From assembly GCF_022095695.1 (NCBI RefSeq), contig NZ_JAIFZM010000008.1, positions 124,001 to 188,000 on the forward strand: a stretch of 64,000 nt of DNA, read 5' to 3'. How positions within the stretch are numbered: position 1 is the first letter of the stretch; each line of letters starts with the position of its first letter. This stretch comes from Oceanobacillus jordanicus (GTDB lineage Bacteria > Bacillota > Bacilli > Bacillales > Amphibacillaceae). A program made the translations under genes and the position numbers. The notes beneath the pieces were generated by a model. That model was not told the origin of the DNA. It saw only the letters and a program-made list of their open reading frames with translations, and made no database searches. Shown here one piece after another: positions 36,493-44,689 of the stretch.

Positions 36493-36509
36493 ATACCCCT
36501 GTATAGTAT
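36493..36509. promoter_or_regulatory. CsoR/CstR-type operator upstream of the reductase-like gene
   Basis: ATACCCCTGTATAGTAT matches the layout of the sites at 7316 and 38867 and lies upstream of the 35807-36436 gene. CstR repressors, relatives of CsoR that sense persulfides, use similar sites. Confidence 0.6.
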
Positions 36510-36581
36510 ATGATATTTTTATTCAATCTGAACACTTTTAATTAGGTTAGTAGGGATTGACGTCAACATGGGAAGTTCAGT

Positions 36582-36611
36582 AAAAAGACTAAGCAGGAAT
36601 TCTGCTTAGTC
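36582..36611 (-). terminator. Rho-independent terminator after copB
   Basis: A perfect 10-bp stem (GACTAAGCAG with CTGCTTAGTC), 5-base loop, and TTTTT on the minus strand. Confidence 0.85.
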
Positions 36612-36629
36612 AATGAAAATCATTTTAGT

Positions 36630-38777
36630 TTAATCAATCTTCAACAATTGTGCATTAATTGCAACAATAATCGTACTCAATGACATCAGGATAGCTCCAA
36701 TAGCTGGTGTTATCAGGATGCCTGCAAAATATAACACGCCCGCAGCCAAAGGAATTGCTATAATGTTATAACCCGCAGCCCATGCCAGATTCTGAACCAT
36801 TTTCCTGTAACTTGCCTTCGATAATTTGAAAATATTCAAGATATCTACCGGGTTACTATTTACCAGTACAACATCTGCCGTCTCTATTGCAACGTCTGTA
36901 CCTGCACCAATTGCAATACCTAAATCTGCCTCAGCCAAGGCGGGGGCATCATTGATTCCATCACCAATCATACCAACCTTCCTACCACCTTCTTTAAGTT
37001 TTTTTACATTATCTGATTTTTCATGTGGTAAAACTTCCGCTATCACTTTTGACATTCCAAGTTTGTCACCTACATAATTTGCAACGCGGCTATTGTCCCC
37101 AGTCATCATCACGGTTTCAATTCCACGATTATTTAATTCCTCAATTACTTTATAAGAAGATTCGCGAATGATATCCGCCAACGCAATCATTCCTTGGAAG
37201 TCATTATCCTTTAATACAAAAACAACCGTCTTCCCTTGCTGGGCCAATTTCTCATATGTTTTAACATCGAACGATATATTATTAGCTTGCATGGCACCAG
37301 GACTGATAATTGCGATTTCTGTTCCGTTCACTTTTGCTTTTAATCCTTTACCGGTTAAGTTTCTATAATCCATTACCTTATAAAGTTCTAGTCCTCGTTC
37401 TTTTCCTTCTTTAACAATTCCTCTCGCAATTGGGTGATCAGACTGTGTCTCTACCGAATAAGCCAGTTTCAATAAATCTTCTTCAGTAACATCATTACTT
37501 GGATGAATGTCTGTTACACCAAAGTTCCCTTCTGTCAGGGTTCCCGTTTTATCAAACACCACACGGTCTAGTTTCCAGGCTCCTTCAAATGGCGTACGGT
37601 TACGAATTAATAATCCCTTTTTGGCAGCAATGCCAGTAGATCTAGAAGTAACCAGTGGTGTTGCCAAACCAAGTGCATGCGGACAAGCGATAATCAAAAC
37701 GGTAACCATTCTTTCTAATGCAAATTCAAAATCACTTGTTGTGATCCAGTAAGCTATAGTTATGATTCCTGAAGTAACTGCAACATAAAATAACCATCTA
37801 GCTGCAATATCTGCAAATCCCTGTGCTTTCGACTTCGTTTTTTCTGCATCGCTTACCAACTTGATAACTTGAGATAAATAGGTATCATTACCAGTTTTGT
37901 TAACCTTAATTTTTAATACGCCTTCCCCATTGACAGCTCCGCCAATTGCTTCCATTCCAGGAGCCTTTTCTACTGGAACAGATTCTCCAGTCAACATGGA
38001 TTCATCGACCGTTGATTCCCCTTCAAAGATTTCACCATCAAGTGGTATCTTTTCCCCTGATTTCACTAGGATATGGTCTCCAGGCTGCAATTCTTCTACA
38101 GATACCTCTACAATATTTCCAGATGCATTAATCTTATGTGCTTCTTTTGGCATCAGTTTAATTAACTCTGCGAGCGCTTTTGAAGCCCCCATTAACGATC
38201 TCATCTCTAACCAGTGACCCACTAGCATAATGACAATCAACGTGGCAAGTTCAAAGAAAAAGTCACTACCTTCTATAAAAAAGGCTGTTAAGGAACTATA
38301 AACATAAGCAGTAACAATTGCTAGCGAAATTAACAGCATCATCCCTGGTGCTTTAGCTTTCAATTCATCCAAGGCACCAAGTAAAAACGGTTTTCCTCCA
38401 TAGAAAAAGACAATAGTTGAAAGTAAGAATAACAACAGTGTATTACCTGTAAAATTTACTTCATATCCTAAAAGCATTTGAATCATTGGTGACAAGTAAG
38501 TTATGGGTAAAGACAAAACCAAGGAAATCCAAAAACGTTTTTTAAAATCTCCTACCATGTGCTCATGATGACCGGAATGCCCTTCTTCATGTCCACTGTG
38601 GTCATGGGATGAGTGGCTAGAGTGTTCATGACCTTCATATTCATTATGATGACCTTGTCTATTATGCTCCGATCCTCCCTGGCTACTATCATTGGTTTTA
38701 TGACTAGGATTTTCGTGCCCACTGTGTTCACTATGACTGTGCTTATTCTTCTGTTTGTTATCATGATGCGTCGCCAT
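36630..38777 (-). CDS. copB: CopB-type copper-exporting P1B ATPase (CPH motif)
   Basis: A 715-residue pump. The first ~73 residues are rich in His (20 of them) with no Cys-type metal domain. The core shows TGES (~264), the membrane site CPH (365-367), Asp409 in DKTGT, SDHPIA (His-Pro) and [11 protein letters not shown] in place of CPC and the His-rich N-terminus mark the CopB (P1B-3) class, linked to Cu(II)/Ag(I) export. The ATG at 38777 has AAAGGA 9 bp upstream; an earlier TTG is not needed. It is divergent from the second Csp gene with an operator-like site between them. Confidence 0.93.
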   Translation of the reverse strand: MATHHDNKQKNKHSHSEHSGHENPSHKTNDSSQGGSEHNRQGHHNEYEGHEHSSHSSHDHSGHEEGHSGHHEHMVGDFKKRFWISLVLSLPITYLSPMIQMLLGYEVNFTGNTLLLFLLSTIVFFYGGKPFLLGALDELKAKAPGMMLLISLAIVTAYVYSSLTAFFIEGSDFFFELATLIVIMLVGHWLEMRSLMGASKALAELIKLMPKEAHKINASGNIVEVSVEELQPGDHILVKSGEKIPLDGEIFEGESTVDESMLTGESVPVEKAPGMEAIGGAVNGEGVLKIKVNKTGNDTYLSQVIKLVSDAEKTKSKAQGFADIAARWLFYVAVTSGIITIAYWITTSDFEFALERMVTVLIIACPHALGLATPLVTSRSTGIAAKKGLLIRNRTPFEGAWKLDRVVFDKTGTLTEGNFGVTDIHPSNDVTEEDLLKLAYSVETQSDHPIARGIVKEGKERGLELYKVMDYRNLTGKGLKAKVNGTEIAIISPGAMQANNISFDVKTYEKLAQQGKTVVFVLKDNDFQGMIALADIIRESSYKVIEELNNRGIETVMMTGDNSRVANYVGDKLGMSKVIAEVLPHEKSDNVKKLKEGGRKVGMIGDGINDAPALAEADLGIAIGAGTDVAIETADVVLVNSNPVDILNIFKLSKASYRKMVQNLAWAAGYNIIAIPLAAGVLYFAGILITPAIGAILMSLSTIIVAINAQLLKID

Positions 38778-38866
38778 TGCTATCAATCCTTTCAATATAT
38801 ACTCTTTTTAAGACACTCTTATAAGTTGTGCAAAAAAGGTTCGTGTTATTACAATCATATAATACG

Positions 38867-38883
38867 GTACCCCTGTACGGTAT
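38867..38883. promoter_or_regulatory. CsoR-type operator between copB and Csp copy 2
   Basis: GTACCCCTGTACGGTAT, centred between two divergent copper genes. A wider dyad (TACGGTA repeated on each side) supports a real repressor site. It matches the csoR operator layout at 7316. Confidence 0.7.
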
Positions 38884-39018
38884 TATATAAACTAAGGATA
38901 TTGTTAAGAAACTGTGCATTTTTTATGGAGATATTTGAAATTAGTTTGTTTTAGTAACTAGTGGGAAACGTATACTATGTAAGATAAAAAATTTAATTAA
39001 TTCAGGAGGTTTTACAAA

Positions 39019-39345
39019 ATGTCACACGAACAACATAAGGAACTAATCCAGTCGTTACATGAATGTGCCGTAGCTTGTAATCATTGTTATGATGCATGTC
39101 TGAAAGAGGAAGATATCAAAATGATGGCCGAGTGCATCCGGTTAGACAGAGAGTGTGCAGATATTTGCAGTTACTTAGAACATGCACTCTCAAGAAACAC
39201 ACCATTTGTTTCCGAATTAGCATCAGTTTGTGCTAAAATTTGTGAGGCATGTGGAAATGAATGTAAAAAGCATGACCATGAACATTGTCAGAAATGTGCG
39301 GAAGCATGTTTTAAGTGTGCAGAAGCATGCAAAAATGTTGCTTAA
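39019..39345 (+). CDS. Four-helix-bundle copper-storage protein (Csp/DUF326), copy 2
   Basis: A 108-residue cytosolic Cys-rich protein that differs from copy 1 (7510-7836) at about 10 positions. All Cys and His residues are kept (HECAVACNHCYDAC, DRECADIC, CAKICEACGNEC, CQKCAEACFKCAEAC). The ribosome binding site region (TTCAGGAGGTTTTACAAAATG) is also close to copy 1, so the duplication took in the leader. It probably binds many Cu(I) ions. It is divergent from copB and ends at a strong terminator shared with the response regulator gene. Confidence 0.92.
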   Translation: MSHEQHKELIQSLHECAVACNHCYDACLKEEDIKMMAECIRLDRECADICSYLEHALSRNTPFVSELASVCAKICEACGNECKKHDHEHCQKCAEACFKCAEACKNVA

Positions 39346-39361
39346 GATCTTCCATTAGTAG

Positions 39362-39406
39362 AAATTGCTCAAGCAGAGGTAGGCTACCTGCTTGAGCAAT
39401 TTTTTA
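39362..39406. terminator. Bidirectional Rho-independent terminator
   Basis: A 14 to 16-bp stem (AATTGCTCAAGCAG with its complement) with an 11-base loop and a TTTTTT run, between Csp copy 2 and the convergent response regulator gene. Confidence 0.9.
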
Positions 39407-39421
39407 TCATAATATGTTAGC

Positions 39422-40093
39422 TCACCTATTAATCCACTTATATCCGATTCCCCAAACAGTTTTAAAATACTCATCGATGGGAAAACCAACTTGGCGAATT
39501 TTTTCCCGTACATTTCTGACATGTGAGTCTACTGTACGTCCTTCAGTTTCTGAATTGAATCCCCATACTAAATCAATTAACTGCTCCCTGGAAAAGACAC
39601 GTTCGGGATTTTTCATTAAAACTCCAATCATGGAAAATTCTTTGGGTGTTAATTTAATCGTTTCATTTTTATAAGAGAGCTCAAATCGATCATCATTCCA
39701 TAACAAACCATTTACTTCAATCTGAGTAGCTGGTTTTATTCTTCGCAACAGTGCATCCATTCTCGCTACCAATTCCTCCTCATTAAAAGGTTTCGTAATA
39801 TAATCATCTGCACCCAGTCTCAGCCCCTTCACGATATCTTCCTTCTGTTCCCGTGCAGTGACCATAATAATTGGCACTTCTGAAAAACGCCTTATTTCCT
39901 TACAAAGCTCCCACCCGTTCATTTTCGGCATCATAATATCAAGCAGAATGACGTCAAACTTCTCTACTTTTATATAGTAAAGAGCCTCTTTAGCCCCCAG
40001 TGCTTTTTGACACTGATAATGATGTGGCTTCAGGTACAATGCCAATAAATCCAACATCCGTTTTTCATCATCGATTAATAACACTTTATTCAT
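39422..40093 (-). CDS. OmpR-family response regulator
   Basis: A 223-residue two-domain regulator. The receiver has the acidic DDE at 8-10, phospho-acceptor Asp52 in LLDIMMPK, Thr in MVTAREQ and Lys in YITKPF. The C-terminal winged helix ends in REQLIDLVWGFNSETEGRTV DSHVRNVREK-type trans-regulatory C-terminal sequence. ATG at 40093 (after GAGGTGAT) is used, not the GTG at 40102. It overlaps the sensor kinase gene by 8 bp. Lying between copB/Csp and copper lipoprotein genes, it may respond to copper or envelope stress; this is inferred from place only. Confidence 0.93.
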   Translation of the reverse strand: MNKVLLIDDEKRMLDLLALYLKPHHYQCQKALGAKEALYYIKVEKFDVILLDIMMPKMNGWELCKEIRRFSEVPIIMVTAREQKEDIVKGLRLGADDYITKPFNEEELVARMDALLRRIKPATQIEVNGLLWNDDRFELSYKNETIKLTPKEFSMIGVLMKNPERVFSREQLIDLVWGFNSETEGRTVDSHVRNVREKIRQVGFPIDEYFKTVWGIGYKWINR

Positions 40094-41474
40094 TACTATC
40101 ACCTCTTAACAACTTTATGATAAAACTAGTCCCTTCGCCCAGTTTACTTCTAACCTCAATCGTACCACCATGGAACTCCACGATTTCTTTTGCAATAGTT
40201 AATCCCAGACCAGTTCCACCACTCAATCTTGATCTTGATTTTTCCACACGGTATAAACGTTCGAATATATAAGGCAGGTCTTCTTCGGGAATCCCTTCCC
40301 CTACATCTGAAATTATCGTTATAATTTCATGTTTATTTTGAGATACTTCTAATGAAATTTGCTTCCCTCGAGAGGTATGTTTTTTTGCATTATCCAGTAT
40401 ATTCAATAGCACTTGTTGAATTCTTTCAGGGTCAACATAAGCAATAATATGGCTAGGACAACGAACGGAAAATGTGATGTTCTTTTCTTCAAATACAGGG
40501 CGGATACGTTCCGTAATCGTACGAATGAGTTTTCCAAACACGACATCCTCTTTATTTATAGTAAACTTATTCTGATCCATTTTTGCCAGGTCAAATAAGT
40601 TTTTGATTAGTACCGCTAATTGTTCAGTTTCTTCTCGAATGATTTCAATATAATCATTTCTCTCGTTATTTGATATGCCACCTCGGCTTATTATATCTGC
40701 GTATCCTTTCAGATAGGTTAACGGAGTTCGGAGTTCGTGCGAGATACTGGCCAGAAATTCATTTCTCTCTTTTTTTAATCGTTCTAAGTCATCCGATAAC
40801 TTCGTAATTGAAGCTGCCAATTCCCCCAGTTCATCTCTACGATCAGTATGTAGCTCCACCTTATGTCTACCTTTACTTAGTTGTTCCGTTGCTTTCTTCA
40901 TTTTAACCAATGGTTTTGTAATAAGTCTGGAAAGGATAAAAACTGTAATAATTGTTAGAATAATTGTAACAAATCCTATAAATACAAATTGGTCACTTAA
41001 ATGATCGACAATTCTTTTGATATTATTGGTATCAGCGAACATAAATACGTGCCCCTGATGTTCCTCATTTATTGTAATGGGACTATCTGTAGCTATATAT
41101 TTTTTATCTGGCCAACGTTCTTCCAGTACTTTACCCTCATTAGGCATTTGATTATAATCCGTGTGTTCTATAACATCCATCATTTCCTCTTCAATTGGAT
41201 CGGAAGTGATGATGACGTTCCCTGTGGCGTCTGTAATCATGACAGTAAAATCTGATTCGGACTCCATTATAGCAACGTGTTCTAATGTTGATTGGTTATA
41301 ATTTTCCTCCAATATCGCACTATGTGTATTACCACGGGCCAATAGGTTATTCATCACTTCCTCAATCCGCTCGTTTGCCAAGTTCGTATACAGAACAAAA
41401 TACAGGAAGGCCTCAATAATCAAAATAAATACAAAAAACAGAAGACCAATTTTCAATGATAGTTTATTTAACAT
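40086..41474 (-). CDS. Sensor histidine kinase
   Basis: A 462-residue membrane kinase. It has two transmembrane helices (~9-30 and ~163-185) flanking an extracellular sensor of ~130 residues, which holds a few His but no clear metal motif. A HAMP domain follows (ITKPLVKMKKATEQLSKG), then HisKA with the phospho-His in SISHELRTPLTY, and ATPase boxes NILDNAKKH (N), SDVGEGIP (G1) and SGGTGLGLTI (G2). ATG at 41474 follows AAAGGGG by 6 bp. It forms an operon with the response regulator. The signal sensed is not known. Confidence 0.93.
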   Translation of the reverse strand: MLNKLSLKIGLLFFVFILIIEAFLYFVLYTNLANERIEEVMNNLLARGNTHSAILEENYNQSTLEHVAIMESESDFTVMITDATGNVIITSDPIEEEMMDVIEHTDYNQMPNEGKVLEERWPDKKYIATDSPITINEEHQGHVFMFADTNNIKRIVDHLSDQFVFIGFVTIILTIITVFILSRLITKPLVKMKKATEQLSKGRHKVELHTDRRDELGELAASITKLSDDLERLKKERNEFLASISHELRTPLTYLKGYADIISRGGISNNERNDYIEIIREETEQLAVLIKNLFDLAKMDQNKFTINKEDVVFGKLIRTITERIRPVFEEKNITFSVRCPSHIIAYVDPERIQQVLLNILDNAKKHTSRGKQISLEVSQNKHEIITIISDVGEGIPEEDLPYIFERLYRVEKSRSRLSGGTGLGLTIAKEIVEFHGGTIEVRSKLGEGTSFIIKLLRGDSNE

Positions 41475-41539
41475 AGATGACCCCTTTATTATCACTAGGT
41501 TAGTTTATCGATTATAAGAAGTATAGCACTAACGATTAT

Positions 41540-41836
41540 TTAGCTTATTGCACCTGTTTTCCTGCTTTTCATTAAAATTGCTCCACTTGCTCCAAAACAC
41601 CAAGTTAAAAAATTGACTACCAGCAACGGAAGTGATGTTCCTAAGCCAAATACAGGCATCAATGTCAGGTATAAATGGTGGGTGCATCTACATTACTGGT
41701 AAGTTGGCAGGGTAGGAACGACTCCAATCACTCGTAAGAAGAACGCAAACAAAAAGGGAAGACGTTCAAAGCTATATGCAATTTGTTGAAGTTTCCCACT
41801 TAGTTTACTACTGATTTGATTAACAAGATCAAACAT
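41540..41836 (-). pseudogene. Broken small membrane protein gene (TauE/SafE- or DsbD-like)
   Basis: The minus strand starts MFDLVNQISSKLSGKLQQIA... at 41836 and stops after about 45 residues in LPTYQ. A second open stretch in another register, LMPVFGLGTSLPLLVVNFLT then WCFGASGAIL, continues to a stop at 41540. Together they read like part of a sulfite-exporter/DsbD-like metal-linked membrane protein, but the middle and both frames are damaged. The family name is tentative. The rest of 41475-41865 shows no gene. Confidence 0.55.
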
Positions 41837-41865
41837 ATTTTGTTCAACGAACTATCTATCATATC

Positions 41866-42774
41866 TTATTTAGCTTGGCCATTATCTAGAATTTGCACCC
41901 ATGATTCAGAACCATCTTCTGTTAAATAAGCGTTCCCTTTTGTGGTATAAATTGACAATTGATTTTCATCGTTTGGATTTTGTGCAATATAGACCGGTCC
42001 ATCCTCTGTTAATTCTGGCAAATTTATTGTTTCTTCTTCTCCCATTTCAACATTATATTTTATAAGTTTTGGACTTGTACTATAGCTTGCATAATATAAA
42101 TTTTCATTATTAAAAAACACAGCTGTTCCAACATCGTTTCCATCGGTTAAAATTTGGAAACTGTCCCCTCCGTCTATAGATAGATAGATTCCATTTGAAC
42201 TGGCAGCTGCAATAAAACTTGAATTGGATGGATGAATCGCTAATGATAGAATTTCACCTGAAAAACCATTTGCGCTTACATTTTCCCAGGTCTCCCCCTC
42301 GTCAGAACTCCTATAAAAGCCCTGTTCTAATTCAGAGTTTTTAGCAGGGTTCATCAAAAAAATGTCATGACTCTTATATCCTACTGCCATGGCATGAAAG
42401 TCGGTTTCACCCTCAAATTTAAGGTGCTCTAGGGTCCTGCCCCCATCGAAACTGCGCTGAATACCGATTGGGTTTGGCAAATCAGAATCCTCTTCCGGAT
42501 GTCCTGATGTATAAAAGCCTTCGTCTACTGCATTAAAGCCCATATAGTCATTAAAATTTTTAGCAGTTTCATACCATTTACCATTGTGGAATATTTTCAG
42601 TCCAGTATGAGTAGCAAAATACAATCCTTTATCTTTTCCAGCGTAGCCGATGCCATGAACATGATCTATACTTCCTTCAAAGTCGACTTCAAAACCTTCC
42701 TCTTGATTACTACTACAGCCTGCTATAAGTACAACTGTGATAATTATTACAATAATTATTGTCTTTTTCATCAT
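41866..42774 (-). CDS. BNR-repeat lipoprotein (F510_1955 glycosylhydrolase-like family)
   Basis: A ~302-residue surface lipoprotein. The lipobox is VLIAGCSS (Cys ~20). The mature part is a beta-propeller built of sialidase-type Asp-box repeats (RSFDGGRT, RSSDEGETW, LSIDGGDSF, LTEDGSESW) and begins with the conserved IDHVHGIGY. The name comes from its fold; no catalytic residues for glycan cleavage are evident. The family is common in copper resistance islands of bacilli. The ATG at 42774 is chosen after TGGGGGGG; the frame is open to 42801. Confidence 0.85.
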   Translation of the reverse strand: MMKKTIIIVIIITVVLIAGCSSNQEEGFEVDFEGSIDHVHGIGYAGKDKGLYFATHTGLKIFHNGKWYETAKNFNDYMGFNAVDEGFYTSGHPEEDSDLPNPIGIQRSFDGGRTLEHLKFEGETDFHAMAVGYKSHDIFLMNPAKNSELEQGFYRSSDEGETWENVSANGFSGEILSLAIHPSNSSFIAAASSNGIYLSIDGGDSFQILTDGNDVGTAVFFNNENLYYASYSTSPKLIKYNVEMGEEETINLPELTEDGPVYIAQNPNDENQLSIYTTKGNAYLTEDGSESWVQILDNGQAK

Positions 42775-42892
42775 TTTTAATCTGCCCCCCCAAATCAGCA
42801 ACTAATAAAATTTCCAAAATGAATGTTAACTTTTCTATAGTTTAATAAAAAAGCATCTATGTTTTTTGCAGATATTCTTTACCGGTATAAAC

Positions 42893-43099
42893 TCATTTTT
42901 TTAGAATTGATTTTAATCGTTCATATTCCTTCTCACCTATTTCCCCACGTACAAATCTTTCTTTTAAAACTTTTTTGACATTGCGCTGTCCATGATTAAA
43001 GTTTTTAACTAAGAAACAACCCAGAATAATTAAACCCAGCCAAACAATGATCATACAAATCAAAGGCCAGACTGAACTATAACCATACATAAAATGCAT
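42893..43099 (-). CDS. SHOCT-domain small membrane protein
   Basis: A 68-residue protein. One transmembrane helix (~10-30) is followed by a basic linker and the SHOCT motif (LKERFVRGEIGEKEYERLKSIL, two short helices). Such proteins are often found beside metal or stress genes and have no known enzymatic role. AAGGTGA lies 4 bp before the ATG. It is upstream of the BNR lipoprotein gene on the same strand with a ~118-bp gap. Confidence 0.88.
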   Translation of the reverse strand: MHFMYGYSSVWPLICMIIVWLGLIILGCFLVKNFNHGQRNVKKVLKERFVRGEIGEKEYERLKSILKK

Positions 43100-43296
43100 T
43101 TTGTCACCTTCTTTTTCACAGCTAACAATAAGTATATAGGAAATTAATCAAGAAAGTTTGCAGAAGTTCACTCATAAATTACTCTTTGCTAATTACTTCT
43201 TCAAATAATTCTTCTCTTTGTAATGAAATCTGCAATTAAACTGCATACTTTTAGGGTAGAGTACTGATGAAATAAAAAAAATGGAGGGTATTAAAA

Positions 43297-43917
43297 ATGA
43301 AAAGAAATATAATTATAATTGGACTTGTTTCTATGATTACAGTATTTTTATTATCAGCTTGTACTGGTGAGACAGATGAAAACACGGATACAGAAACAGA
43401 TTCCAACACACAAGAAGAAATGGATAAGGAAACAGAATCTGATTCAAATGAAGATATGGAAGGTATGGACCACTCAGGGATGAATATGTCTGGCAGTGGT
43501 GAAGTTCCTGAAGATTTAGAAGAAGCAACAAATCCTACTTATGAAGTTGGAAGTCAAGCAGTTATAGAATCGGACCATATGAAAGGTATGAAAGGTGCTG
43601 AAGCAACAATCGCTGGTGCATATGATACGACTGTCTACACCGTTTCATATACACCTACAAACGGGGGAGAAGAAGTGACTGATCACAAATGGGTCATACA
43701 TGAAGAATTAGAAGGTACTGGTGAAGCTCCGTTAGAACCTGGTACGGAAGTAACCCTAAATGCAGATCATATGGAAGGAATGGATGGAGCTACAGCTGAA
43801 ATTGATTCAGCTGAAGAAACAACAGTGTATATGGTTGATTTCGTCCCAACTAACGGGGGAGAAGAAGTGACAAACCATAAATGGGTAACAGAAAGTGAAT
43901 TATCGGCCGTTGAGTAA
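43297..43917 (+). CDS. ydhK: YdhK-family lipoprotein with two DUF1541 repeats
   Basis: A 206-residue lipoprotein. The lipobox is LLSACTG (Cys ~22). An acidic Thr/Glu/Ser-rich segment and a Met/His stretch (GMDHSGMNMSG, ~57-67) that could bind Cu(I) follow. Two tandem DUF1541 units then repeat almost exactly, each with DHMKGM or DHMEGM and TPTNGGEEVTDHKWV-type ends (~93-140 and ~158-205). Exported Met/His-rich proteins often buffer copper. GGAGGG lies upstream of the ATG, and a hairpin follows the stop. Confidence 0.9.
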   Translation: MKRNIIIIGLVSMITVFLLSACTGETDENTDTETDSNTQEEMDKETESDSNEDMEGMDHSGMNMSGSGEVPEDLEEATNPTYEVGSQAVIESDHMKGMKGAEATIAGAYDTTVYTVSYTPTNGGEEVTDHKWVIHEELEGTGEAPLEPGTEVTLNADHMEGMDGATAEIDSAEETTVYMVDFVPTNGGEEVTNHKWVTESELSAVE

Positions 43918-43936
43918 AATAAGATATCCAATATTT

Positions 43937-43970
43937 TAAAGAGCTTATTCAAAATTGAATAAGCTCTTTA
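43937..43970 (+). terminator. Terminator after ydhK
   Basis: A 16-bp stem (TAAAGAGCTTATTCAA with its complement), 2-base formal loop. The T run after it is weak. Confidence 0.75.
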
Positions 43971-44078
43971 AGCTTTAAATATAGTTAATTAACTTCTAAA
44001 GGCCGTATTGTTTAGTAAGTTCTTTTTACTACTTTTCCTACATACAATATTCTTATATTTTATCAAAGGAGAATGTGG

Positions 44079-44429
44079 ATGTTTCAGTACAAAGTAAAGT
44101 GCTTATTTCCAAAAGATATTAATCCAAGTAAAGACATATATCTAGGAGAAACTTCAGTGCAGATTGAAGGTTTTCATGGATACCCAAGTATCCATCTTGT
44201 AAAATCGTATATGTTAGCCGATGGCCACGATATTGAACATGATACAGGAAGCTACTATCATATTTTCCATTTCAAAGCTGGAACTACCGCTATAAACTAT
44301 AATCAAAGAGAGTTCGACCAAGTTCGCAAATTTATTCAGTTAAATAATCATTGGAATATATTTTATCAAGACCATAAAGGCGATATTCCTATACCTATTC
44401 CAAAAGAAAATTTCTTGCGCTCTCTATGA
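44079..44429 (+). CDS. Uncharacterised 116-residue protein
   Basis: I do not recognise it. It is soluble and mixed alpha/beta by look, with aromatic and His-rich patches (LADGHDIEHDTGSYYHIFHF, ~48-67). The metal-binding look of that patch is only suggestive. The second in-frame ATG at 44079 is chosen because AAAGGAGA lies 5 bp before it; the first ATG at 44073 overlaps that site. It stands alone between ydhK and tmRNA. Low similarity to known families means it could be strain specific. Confidence 0.7.
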   Translation: MFQYKVKCLFPKDINPSKDIYLGETSVQIEGFHGYPSIHLVKSYMLADGHDIEHDTGSYYHIFHFKAGTTAINYNQREFDQVRKFIQLNNHWNIFYQDHKGDIPIPIPKENFLRSL

Positions 44430-44614
44430 GTTCAATTCCAAAATCCCTTATCAAGTCACTTCTTTGATAGGTTGATTTATAAACCCAGTTTCACAAAGTT
44501 CCTAAATTAATTTATCCAAGATTTTATCGCCAGCTAAGATATACAGCTAAAGACTCTACTCAGTAGTTCGCTCAAACTCTAAAAATTTTTTAAGCAAAAA
44601 GCTGTCACTTTTAT

Positions 44615-44657
44615 TTTTAAGCATAAGAATGTCAATGTGACAATCTTATGCTTAAAA
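44615..44657. repeat. 14-bp perfect inverted repeat next to ssrA
   Basis: TTTTAAGCATAAGA and TCTTATGCTTAAAA flank a 15-base middle that itself contains TGTCA/TGACA. It lies 32 bp downstream of the tmRNA 3' end. There is no T run, so it is a poor classical terminator, though it may stop or protect the ssrA transcript. Confidence 0.7.
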
Positions 44658-44689
44658 TCACAACACAAAAAAACCACCAACATATGTAT

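Noticed and set aside
40413-40598. Plus-strand frame over the sensor kinase gene
   Set aside because: Shadow of the kinase ATPase region; no start signal or known domain.
43243-43259. Fifth CsoR-type operator before ydhK
   Set aside because: ATACTTTTAGGGTAG is two bases shorter than the other four sites and lacks the C-run symmetry.
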